Shown here: piece after piece, positions 35,211-42,298 of the stretch
Numbering within the stretch: position 1 is the stretch's first letter
How the letters are laid out: every line of letters begins with the position of its first letter
DNA from: Pseudomonadota bacterium
Lineage (GTDB): Bacteria; Pseudomonadota; Gammaproteobacteria; Steroidobacterales; Woeseiaceae
Direction of reading: 5' to 3'
DNA length: 53,954 nucleotides
NCBI GenBank assembly: GCA_022560695.1
Contig: JADFSP010000017.1
Coordinates: 1 to 53,954 of the forward strand
Translations under genes and position numbers: made by a program
Notes under the pieces: generated by a model
The model's input: the letters and a program-made list of their open reading frames with translations, nothing else
Told to the model about the DNA's origin: nothing
The model's database searches: none

Positions 35211-36578
35211 GTGAGTTTGCTTGCAGCACACATCAATGATGCCGGAATCTCGCTGGTAAGCGACGATCGCGTGTTGTACCGCGAACCCGGATTTGCGCTG
35301 CTCGATGATGACGAGCTGACGACGGGCAATGCGGCGTATGCCAGTGCACGAGTACAGCCGCGGCGTATTCAAAATCGCTACTGGTCGGAACTCAGGAATG
35401 AACCACTGGCAGACCGGCGATTTCGGCATTTAAGTGCGGCCGACCTTGTGAGCCAGCAGCTCGAGCGGATATGGAGTTGCGCAGCAGGATCCGGCAACAG
35501 TCTCGTTATGGCGATTCCGGCCTACATGGGCAGCGACAATCTCAGTCTGTTGCTGGGCATCGCAGCCGAACTCAAAATACCGATAGCCGGGATGGTCGAT
35601 GCGGCAGTTGCGGCGACGCGCAGGCAATACCAGAGTTCTGTGCCAGTGCATATCGACTTCGGCCTGCATGTCGCGACTCTGACGAGGCTGACGCAAGACG
35701 GGCACGCACAAGTTGAGCGCAGCGCCGTCGTCAAGTCGAGTGGATTGCTAGCGCTCCATGATCAGTGGCTTCGTATTATCGCGAACGCGTTCGTAAGGCA
35801 GTCGCGCTTTGACCCGCTGCACACGGCCGCGACCGAGCAGTTGCTGCAGGACAAACTGACTGGCTGGCTTGACGCGGCTTCGTCCGACGAAAAAGTTCCG
35901 CTTGAGATCGAGCACCGCGGCATCGTGCATAAAGCTGAAATCGAGTCTCTCGACCTGATCGCTGCCGCGGCACCCGTGTACCAGCGAATCGTCAGTCAAT
36001 TGCGGGCATTCTATCGCGCGGAAGACATACCAGCCATTCAGTTGACAGATCGTGTCGCGCGCATGCCGGGCCTTGTTGACACGCTGAAGGCGCGGGTCGG
36101 TGGAGAAGTGTACCTGCTCGAACCGGGAGCGACAGCGCGCGGTCTATTGGCCCGCTGTCGCGATCTGCAAGTTGGCGATGGTGCCGTCAGTCTGCTTCGT
36201 CAACTCCCGTGGGACCAGGCGGCGGTCAAACTCCGGAAAAGCAAGACGACTGTCAAAGCCGGCCGGCCGACACATCTGTTGTTCGGAGATACAGCATACC
36301 GCATCGACAGCAATCCCCTGACACTGGGTACACAGCCGGCCGGGGACGAGCGCTGGATCGGATTGCAGCAGGAAATGTCCGGAGTCTCACGTCGTCATTG
36401 TTCGCTCGTGCAGAAAAACGGCCAATGCATCGTTCAGGATTTCAGCCGCTACGGCACGTTCTTGAACGGTCATCGTATCGATGATTCGGCCGTGCTGCAG
36501 GTCGGCGACCTGATCAGGCTGGGCACGCCGGGCTATGAATTACGGCTCATCATGACGGAGCAAGACGATGGCTCGTAG
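35211..36578 (+). CDS. Hsp70/actin-like protein with C-terminal FHA domain
   Basis: The product has 455 residues, starting at GTG 35211. The first 300 residues have the order of an Hsp70/actin-type nucleotide-binding fold, including PVHIDFGLHVATLTRL and the connecting helices, but the first phosphate loop is degenerate (AHINDAGISLV instead of a GIDLGTT-type loop), so ATP hydrolysis is doubtful. From about residue 365 there is a clear FHA domain: LTLGTQPAGDERWIGLQ, SGVSRRHCSL, and DFSRYGTFLNGHRI. FHA domains bind phosphothreonine, so this is a likely reader of the neighbouring kinases. It has no membrane helix, and its end overlaps the first VWA gene by eleven bases. Confidence 0.8.
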   Translation: MSLLAAHINDAGISLVSDDRVLYREPGFALLDDDELTTGNAAYASARVQPRRIQNRYWSELRNEPLADRRFRHLSAADLVSQQLERIWSCAAGSGNSLVMAIPAYMGSDNLSLLLGIAAELKIPIAGMVDAAVAATRRQYQSSVPVHIDFGLHVATLTRLTQDGHAQVERSAVVKSSGLLALHDQWLRIIANAFVRQSRFDPLHTAATEQLLQDKLTGWLDAASSDEKVPLEIEHRGIVHKAEIESLDLIAAAAPVYQRIVSQLRAFYRAEDIPAIQLTDRVARMPGLVDTLKARVGGEVYLLEPGATARGLLARCRDLQVGDGAVSLLRQLPWDQAAVKLRKSKTTVKAGRPTHLLFGDTAYRIDSNPLTLGTQPAGDERWIGLQQEMSGVSRRHCSLVQKNGQCIVQDFSRYGTFLNGHRIDDSAVLQVGDLIRLGTPGYELRLIMTEQDDGS

Positions 36579-37665
36579 GCGCCGTCAATTCGAAGTCTTC
36601 ACGATGTCGTTTCTCGACTGCATGAGTTGCGGCTTCGGCGCCGTAATATTGTTCTTCATGATTATCAACGCTCAGGTGAAGGAGACCACTGAGAAAGATC
36701 CATCCGTGCTGATGGCGGAAACCAAGAGGCTCGAAGTCGAAATTCTCGACGGGCGCAAGAATCTGGTGCTTGCCAGGAACACAATGGAGCGGCTCGACGA
36801 GGATACTGAAACGGCCGAAGGTCAGATCGCGCGGATAATAGCGTTGATAGAAGAGCTGCGCGCGGAGCTCGCGCAATACGATTCCGAAACGCTTGCACAG
36901 ATCGAACGTCTCGAGCAGCTGCAGACGGATATCGAATCCCTGGAGAAGGAAGTCAAGAGGTTACTGGCTATCAAGGCTGAAGAGGATGCGGAAGGCAGCA
37001 GGGTCCGGGAGTTCAAGGGCGAAGGTGATCGTCAGTACCTGACCGGACTGAAACTCGGCGGTCAGCGAACGTTGATACTCGTCGATCGGTCGGCGAGCAT
37101 GCTCGCTGACACGATCGTAAATATCATCCGGCGCCGCAACATGTCGAAAGCAGAGAAGCTCCGGGCCGTCAAATGGCGTCAGGTCGTTGCGAGTGTCGAT
37201 TGGCTGACATCGCAGTTCAAAGCGGGCAGCGAGTTTCAGATCTACATATTCAACAATGAGGTTAAACCCGTAATCAAGGGCAGTGACGGCGCCTGGTTGA
37301 AGGTTGACGATGGTGTACAACTCAATGAGGCAATTCGGTTGTTGCGCCGTACGGTCCCGGAAAATGGCACCAACATGCGTTCCGCCTATGGAATCGCGTC
37401 GCAACTGTCTCCTCGGCCTGACAACATTATCTTGCTCGTCGATGGCTTGCCGACCATGGATGAGCCAACGACGAATCGCAAAACAATCAGTGGCCGCGAG
37501 CGGGCCAATCTTCACCGCCGCGCGATTCGTGAACTACCGGGCGGTATCCCGGTCAATATACTTCTGTACCCGATGGAAGGCGATTTTGATGCCGCGATCG
37601 CGTACTGGACGCTCGCGTACCAGACCGGAGGCTCATTCATGAGCGTCAGCCGGGACTGGCCGTAG
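36568..37665 (+). CDS. VWA protein with ExbD/TolR-like N-terminal helix (1)
   Basis: The product has 365 residues. After RRRR comes one membrane helix with the motif SFLDCMSCGFGAVIL; Asp17 sits at the cytoplasmic edge, as the essential Asp of ExbD/TolR does. A coiled coil follows (about 42-130, heptads such as AQIERLEQLQTDIESLEKEV), then a VWA domain (about 155-365) with MIDAS residues VDRSASM, GTNMRS and VDGLPTMD all present. Topology is N-in, with the VWA domain in the periplasm. It is encoded right after the Hsp70/FHA gene (overlap) and before a paralogue. Role proposed: mobile partner of the ExbB-like channel, transmitting force to, or sensing, a periplasmic ligand via the metal site. Confidence 0.85.
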   Translation: MARRRRQFEVFTMSFLDCMSCGFGAVILFFMIINAQVKETTEKDPSVLMAETKRLEVEILDGRKNLVLARNTMERLDEDTETAEGQIARIIALIEELRAELAQYDSETLAQIERLEQLQTDIESLEKEVKRLLAIKAEEDAEGSRVREFKGEGDRQYLTGLKLGGQRTLILVDRSASMLADTIVNIIRRRNMSKAEKLRAVKWRQVVASVDWLTSQFKAGSEFQIYIFNNEVKPVIKGSDGAWLKVDDGVQLNEAIRLLRRTVPENGTNMRSAYGIASQLSPRPDNIILLVDGLPTMDEPTTNRKTISGRERANLHRRAIRELPGGIPVNILLYPMEGDFDAAIAYWTLAYQTGGSFMSVSRDWP

Positions 37666-37683
37666 TTCGTTGGAGTTCATACG

Positions 37684-38682
37684 ATGAAGCGCCGCCGCCG
37701 AAATATCGAAGCATTCAGCCTGTCGTTCCTGGATTGCATATGCTGTGGCTTCGGCGCGATTATCCTGCTGCTCGTACTCAGCAAAATATACGAACCTGTC
37801 ATCATTGAGAAGACGCAAGACGATCTCGAACAATTGATCGCGTTGCTGCAGCAGGAACTGTTCGATATTCGAGGCGAAACAGCGATTATCAACAGAGACC
37901 TCGACGATGTCCGCGAGCAATCGTCTGCAACGAAATTGCGCCTGGCTCGCCTGCAAGGAGAATTCAATACCGTCAAGGGCCAATACGCGGTGACCCAGCG
38001 AGAGTCGGAATCGGTTATCGACGAGGGCGCGTTGAGTTCAGCAAAACAAAGTCTGACCGAACAGATGCGGCGCCTGCAACCATATTACAAGCGTGCGGAC
38101 AAGGATGCGGTTGCCGGAATTCCGGTCGATAGCGAATACATCATATTCATCATCGACACGTCGGGAAGCATGCAACAGTACAACTGGGAGCGGGCGCGGC
38201 GAAAGCTCACTGAGACGCTGGAAGTATATCCGCAGGTCAAGGGCATTCAAATCATGAACGACAACGGGAGCTACATGTTCTCGCAATATGCGGGCAAGTG
38301 GATTCCGGATACGCCCGGACGACGCCAGGCGATCGTCAATACGATGCGGACATGGCGACCGTTCAGCGACAGTAACCCGGTCGACGGCATAATTTATGCG
38401 ATCAGCACTTTCTGGTCACCGGATAAGAAGATCAGCATCTATGTGTTCGGCGACGAATTCAGCGGCAAATCGATTGACGCCGTCGTTCGACAGATCGACA
38501 CCGTCAATAGAGTCGATGCCAACGGCAATCGCATGGTGCGAATACATGCTGTCGGCTTTCCGTTCCTGTTCCGCGGTAGCGGCGACATTCCGCCGACAGC
38601 ACGTCGTTTTGCGCAGCTTATGCGCGTGCTGTGCGATCGCAATGGCGGCACGTTCGTTGCGTTGACTGATTACGATCGCTGA
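37684..38682 (+). CDS. VWA protein with ExbD/TolR-like N-terminal helix (2)
   Basis: This 332-residue paralogue of the preceding gene has basic KRRRR, then SFLDCICCGFGAIILL with Asp17 at the same place. A coiled coil runs to about residue 125, and a VWA domain follows from about 148. The MIDAS loop IIDTSGSMQQ is intact and VFGDEF supplies the late Asp, but where a Thr is expected the sequence reads SDSNPVDGIIYA, so the metal site is altered. The two VWA proteins share their helix but differ over most of the rest, suggesting a heterodimer rather than a recent duplication. It is the last gene of the tight run, followed by a 177-bp gap. Confidence 0.85.
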   Translation: MKRRRRNIEAFSLSFLDCICCGFGAIILLLVLSKIYEPVIIEKTQDDLEQLIALLQQELFDIRGETAIINRDLDDVREQSSATKLRLARLQGEFNTVKGQYAVTQRESESVIDEGALSSAKQSLTEQMRRLQPYYKRADKDAVAGIPVDSEYIIFIIDTSGSMQQYNWERARRKLTETLEVYPQVKGIQIMNDNGSYMFSQYAGKWIPDTPGRRQAIVNTMRTWRPFSDSNPVDGIIYAISTFWSPDKKISIYVFGDEFSGKSIDAVVRQIDTVNRVDANGNRMVRIHAVGFPFLFRGSGDIPPTARRFAQLMRVLCDRNGGTFVALTDYDR

Positions 38683-38859
38683 CCCGGTCGCCGCAAGTGC
38701 CAGGCTATCGTTTTAACGAGCGCTTTCTGCGCCGCCATGTTTCGTCATAATTGATCGTCAGCTCTCCATGATGCGGTCCTTCCAGTACCGCCATTGGGCG
38801 TTGTAATTGAATCCGAAGAGGGCCACATGGGTGGTCCTGCGTAGACGGAGGAGATTTCA

Positions 38860-39585
38860 ATGCGTAACACAATTTCAAGACTTGCGGTACTTGGTCTGGT
38901 CGCCTTGGCTCCTGCTTTGGTCCAGGCGGATTCCTCGAAGCAGGAAGCGATCGGCGTGGGCGCCGGCGGCGTGATCGGCGCCATTGCCGGCGGGCCAGTC
39001 GGATTCATCATCGGTGCCGCTATCGGCGCCAGGATCGGTGACACACTCCACCAGAAGGAGGAGCAAATTGATGCCCTGTCGGGGTCGCTGCAGGATTCGA
39101 ACAACACCATCGACGGCCTCGAACGAAGCGTCTACACCTTGAATACGGATCTCGACTCGCTCGGCAGCGAATTCGACCGCATGCGAGGCATCGCGCGCCC
39201 GGAAGTCGTGAGCCTGTTGCAAGCCGGTATCGCGATGGATCTGTTGTTTCGCACCGACGAATACGTTCTTGCCGAGACGACCGATGGCCGCCTGAGCGAC
39301 CTTGCAATGACCCTGGCGTCGATGCCGGGCATCCTGGTGCAGCTCGACGGTTTTGCCGACGAGCGCGGCACTGCTGCCTACAACCAGAAACTGTCGAGGA
39401 AACGGGTTGAATTCGTTCGCGAGCAGTTGATCGCCGGTGGCGTAAACGCATCACGAATCAGTATTGCTGCGCATGGCGAGTCGAAAGCCGTCGACAACGA
39501 GCCTGATAGTTTTGCGCTTGTGCGCCGCGTCAGCATGACGCTGTTCATCGATGAGGTGCCGGCATTCGCAGCCAACCCGGACTGA
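38860..39585 (+). CDS. OmpA-family protein with glycine zipper, PdsO-like
   Basis: The product has 241 residues. A signal peptide (AVLGLVALAPALVQA) is followed by a glycine-zipper segment (IGVGAGGVIGAIAGGPVGFI, continuing to about 65), a coiled coil (about 67-105), then an OmpA C-terminal-like domain with LDGFADERGTAAYNQKLSRK and ISIAAHGESKAVD, which binds peptidoglycan. This order recalls PdsO, an OmpA-like protein found beside proteobacterial sortases, but no sortase lies in the window. GGAGG precedes the ATG. It is 177 bp from the VWA genes and just before a strong terminator, so it is probably the last member of the cluster. It could tie the machinery to the cell wall. Confidence 0.82.
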   Translation: MRNTISRLAVLGLVALAPALVQADSSKQEAIGVGAGGVIGAIAGGPVGFIIGAAIGARIGDTLHQKEEQIDALSGSLQDSNNTIDGLERSVYTLNTDLDSLGSEFDRMRGIARPEVVSLLQAGIAMDLLFRTDEYVLAETTDGRLSDLAMTLASMPGILVQLDGFADERGTAAYNQKLSRKRVEFVREQLIAGGVNASRISIAAHGESKAVDNEPDSFALVRRVSMTLFIDEVPAFAANPD

Positions 39586-39636
39586 CTCGACACATCGATT
39601 TAATGCATCCCCGCGACTCGCTCTGAGTCACCGCTT

Positions 39637-39664
39637 GCCGGCCCATTCGGGCCGGCTTTTTTTT
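39637..39664 (+). terminator. rho-independent terminator
   Basis: An eight-base-pair perfect stem (GCCGGCCC / GGGCCGGC) with loop ATTC is followed directly by eight T residues. It is placed 52 bp after the stop of the OmpA-family gene and reads on the plus strand, so it ends transcription of the signalling cluster before phhB. Confidence 0.93.
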
Positions 39665-39719
39665 GCGCGGTTACGATGGTTTATAGTATGGCCAGGCAAT
39701 CAACATGAGGACGGGTAGC

Positions 39720-40064
39720 ATGGCAATCGAACTGGAAGAGCGGCGCTGCAAGCCGTGTGAAGGTGGCGTCAAGCCATTGCGCCGCGATCAAAGCAAGCAG
39801 CTACTGGATGCCTTGCACGCGGACTGGATGCTGAGTGACGATGGCCTGGAGATTTCACGCCGTTTTGATTTTCCCGCGTACAGTCGCACGCTGGCATTTG
39901 CGAATGCAGTGGCCTGGATTGCGATCGTCCAGGGCCATCATCCGGTTTTGACAGTCAGTTACGGCAACTGCGGCGTCGCTTACACGACACATTCGATCAA
40001 TGGTCTGTCCGACAACGACTTCATTTGTGCCGCGAAGGTGGATCGACTGGCCGCCGATGCTTAG
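39720..40064 (+). CDS. phhB: 4a-hydroxytetrahydrobiopterin dehydratase
   Basis: The 114-residue pterin dehydratase (PCD/DCoH) has the conserved FDFPAYSRTLAFANAVAWIA and GHHPVLTVSYGNCGVAYTTH, including the His-His-Pro active-site stretch. It recycles the pterin cofactor of phenylalanine hydroxylase, though no phhA is in the window. ATG 39705 gives five more residues; ATG 39720 is favoured because GAGG lies between the two. The stop codon TAG is formed by the first three bases of the mobile element at 40062, so the original end of the protein may have been different. Confidence 0.88.
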   Translation: MAIELEERRCKPCEGGVKPLRRDQSKQLLDALHADWMLSDDGLEISRRFDFPAYSRTLAFANAVAWIAIVQGHHPVLTVSYGNCGVAYTTHSINGLSDNDFICAAKVDRLAADA

Positions 40065-40395
40065 TACTCCGCTAAGGTAATATTGACGGGTTCAGCGAGT
40101 CGTGAAGCGGTTGCACCCGGAGGGCATAGAAACCGCCAGGCGCGTCTCGCCAGCAATGGCGCGTCCTTGCCAAGAGGCGCAACACCGCGGACGACCGCTT
40201 CAAGGCTCGCCCCTCCCAATAGACGCAACACCGCAAACGACTGTTGCACTGTTCGCTCAAATTGGGGAGCTACCCGGATGATCCAATACCGCGTTGCAGC
40301 CATTGAAAAGGACTCGCCATTTCCTGCAGACTGCGCCTTGTCTTGAATCATCCGGGTGGCTCTGAATCCATCAATATTACCGTAACGGAGTACTA
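40062..40395. mobile_element. 334-bp MITE-like element with about 35-bp terminal inverted repeats
   Basis: The ends read TAGTACTCCG inward from both sides, and about 31 of the first 35 bases agree between the left end and the reverse complement of the right end (shared run GGTAATATTGA). There is no transposase. Inside are two imperfect direct copies of a GACGCAACACCGC-type unit (near 40178 and 40222). A minus-strand frame runs almost the whole element and ends in the right-to-left reading EPVNITLAEY-stop at the outer edge. Related ends occur at 7771 and 44221. The element fills the gap between phhB and the threonine dehydratase gene exactly and touches both. The cognate transposase family is not identified. 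Confidence 0.72.
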
Positions 40396-40401
40396 GGTGG
40401 A

Positions 40402-41376
40402 ATGATCGATATCAGTGACGTTGAGGACGCCGCGAAGCGCTTATCCGGAGTCGCCGTCAAAACGCCATTGCTCGAGAATGCCGAACTCAATCGCATCAGC
40501 GGCGGCACGGTGCTGATCAAGCCCGAATGCTTTCAGGCGACGGGGTCGTTCAAGATTCGTGGTGCCTACAACCTGATGAGCCGATTGACCCGGGAGCAGC
40601 TCAGGCGCGGGGTCGTCGCATTTTCTTCGGGGAACCATGCGCAGGGTGTCGCAGCAGCGGCGCGCCACCTCGGAACCCGCGCGACCATCGTGATGCCTGC
40701 CGACGCGCCGCGCGCCAAGCTCGAAAATACGCGAAAGCTCGGCGCCGAAGTCATCACCTACGATCGCCACAAGGGCGACCGTGAAGCAATCGCGCAAGAG
40801 ATTGCTGCACAGCGGGGTGCGGAAATTGTGCCTGCGTTCGACCATCCGCACATCATTGCAGGGCAGGGTACGGTTGGCCTCGAGGTCGCCGAGCAGTCGC
40901 TGGCGCTCGGTCAGCCGGCCGAGCAGGTTTTGATCTGCTGTGGTGGCGGTGGTCTGACGGCAGGCAGCGCCGTCGCACTGGATGCGCGCCTGCCGGGCGT
41001 CGCGATACACGGTGTTGAACCCGAGGGATTCGACGATACGGCCCGCTCGCTGGCTGCGGGTCACCGTGTTCGCGTATCGCCATCGGCGCGCTCGATTTGC
41101 GATGCATTGCTGGCGGAAACGCCGGGCGAAATGACGTTCGACATCAACCGCCGGTTGCTCGGACGCGGTTTGGTGGTGAGCGATGACGAGGTACGAGAAG
41201 CGATGCGCTTTGCCTTCCGTACACTAAAAATAACGGTCGAGCCCGGCGGCGCCGTTGCGCTTGCCGCGGTATTAAGCGGCAAGATCGAGACGCATGGCAA
41301 GACCACCGTCGTCGTGATCAGCGGCGGCAATGTCGATGTCGAGTTATTCGCGGAGATTCAGCTCGAACCGAACTGA
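40402..41376 (+). CDS. PLP-dependent threonine/serine dehydratase
   Basis: The 324-residue fold-type II PLP enzyme has Lys51 in GSFKIRGAYN, the substrate loop SSGNHAQG, and the phosphate loop CCGGGGLTAG, with SGGNVD near the end. It deaminates threonine to 2-oxobutyrate, or serine to pyruvate. There is no C-terminal ACT regulatory domain, so it is the short catabolic or serine-racemase-like form rather than the full biosynthetic IlvA. ATG 40402 lies seven bases after the end of the mobile element, so that element supplies most of the untranslated leader. Its 3' end overlaps the convergent parA-like gene by 19 bp. Confidence 0.9.
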   Translation: MIDISDVEDAAKRLSGVAVKTPLLENAELNRISGGTVLIKPECFQATGSFKIRGAYNLMSRLTREQLRRGVVAFSSGNHAQGVAAAARHLGTRATIVMPADAPRAKLENTRKLGAEVITYDRHKGDREAIAQEIAAQRGAEIVPAFDHPHIIAGQGTVGLEVAEQSLALGQPAEQVLICCGGGGLTAGSAVALDARLPGVAIHGVEPEGFDDTARSLAAGHRVRVSPSARSICDALLAETPGEMTFDINRRLLGRGLVVSDDEVREAMRFAFRTLKITVEPGGAVALAAVLSGKIETHGKTTVVVISGGNVDVELFAEIQLEPN

Positions 41377-42128
41377 GCTTTGTGCACGGTCGGCGTACCC
41401 GGCCGCAACTTACCCGACTTGTTCATGATCTTGATGGCCTGCTCACGCCTGATGTGCCATCCATCCAGCCAGTTCACGATTCGATCGATTTGCTCGATGT
41501 CCGGACGGCTCCGGGCCGATCGTATTTCGTGCACTCCAATACCATCCTCTGCGGCTGCGACGAAGTTCTGGCTATCCCGCAGAACGGCAATGATCGGGAT
41601 GCCCATCGAATCGAGAAATCGCATGAGGTTGGCAAAGCTTCGGGTGTTCTTGCGCGTGCGATTCGCGACGACCGCCAGTTTGCGTTCGTTCCGATTCACC
41701 TTTGCCACGAGTAACAGATCGGCTATACAGCGCGATGCGGCATGAATATCCATCGGCGACGGTAGTACCGGTACGAGGATACTTGACGCATCGCGGGTGA
41801 GTTCTCTGAGGTCATCGTGAGAAACCGCTGCCGGCGAGTCGATAATCAATTTCATCGTGTCGTTCGGTACGCGCAACTGCCAGCTGCGAGTTGCCTGCAT
41901 CGATTTCTTGTACGCCGCGACGCCGTGAATCAGGGGCAGATCGCTACTGCGTCTGGCCAGCCAGGCCATTGTCGAGCCCTGCCGGTCGTGGTCCATAACG
42001 GTGGGCACCAGGCCACGGTTGGCGTAACAAACCGCGATATTGGTTACAAGCGTGGACTTGCCGCAACCCCCCTTGGGATTGAGGACGACGATCTTGTTCA
42101 GATTATCTCGTATCGGCGAATTCAACAT
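41358..42128 (-). CDS. orphan ParA/MinD-family ATPase
   Basis: The 256-residue product has the deviant Walker A motif PKGGCGKSTLVTNIA with both signature lysines (19 and 24), a switch-I-like aspartate (VMDHDRQGST), and LIIDSPAAVSHDDLREL as Walker B. Such ATPases position DNA or protein cargo. No parB or centromere-like repeat is adjacent, so a plasmid or chromosome partition role is unlikely. Orphan ParA proteins often place envelope machines or chemoreceptor arrays. It is convergent with the dehydratase gene and 170 bp downstream of ilvI on the same strand. Confidence 0.82.
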   Translation of the reverse strand: MLNSPIRDNLNKIVVLNPKGGCGKSTLVTNIAVCYANRGLVPTVMDHDRQGSTMAWLARRSSDLPLIHGVAAYKKSMQATRSWQLRVPNDTMKLIIDSPAAVSHDDLRELTRDASSILVPVLPSPMDIHAASRCIADLLLVAKVNRNERKLAVVANRTRKNTRSFANLMRFLDSMGIPIIAVLRDSQNFVAAAEDGIGVHEIRSARSRPDIEQIDRIVNWLDGWHIRREQAIKIMNKSGKLRPGTPTVHKAQFGSS

Positions 42129-42298
42129 TGTCCGTGCGCCCGGCGCTGTTAGTCTTTTCGGCGAGTACAGGGTCGCCGATGTGGGTGCTTTTTTCCATGC
42201 GCCAGTTCACATAATACCGGAGCGCAGGCGGCGCGCAAATGCCCCGTGAATGGGTGGGTCGAATCAGCTGCGGACTGTCAGAGAATATCGGTGCCCTG

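Noticed and set aside
34391..38682. Zorya-like anti-phage system
   Set aside because: ExbB/MotA-like protein plus Asp-helix partners are shared with ZorAB, but there is no MotB/OmpA-type ZorB fused to that helix, and no nuclease, helicase or ZorC/D-like gene.
24488..39585. Type VI secretion regulatory island
   Set aside because: Kinase, PP2C, FHA and SUMF1 domains recall T6SS control, but none of the T6SS structural genes (TssB/C, Hcp, VgrG, ClpV, TssM) is present.
40061..40351. 96-codon minus-strand ORF within the MITE-like element
   Set aside because: It lies wholly in repeat DNA with internal duplications and has no family features, so it is not called a gene; the end peptide pattern is noted as a finding.
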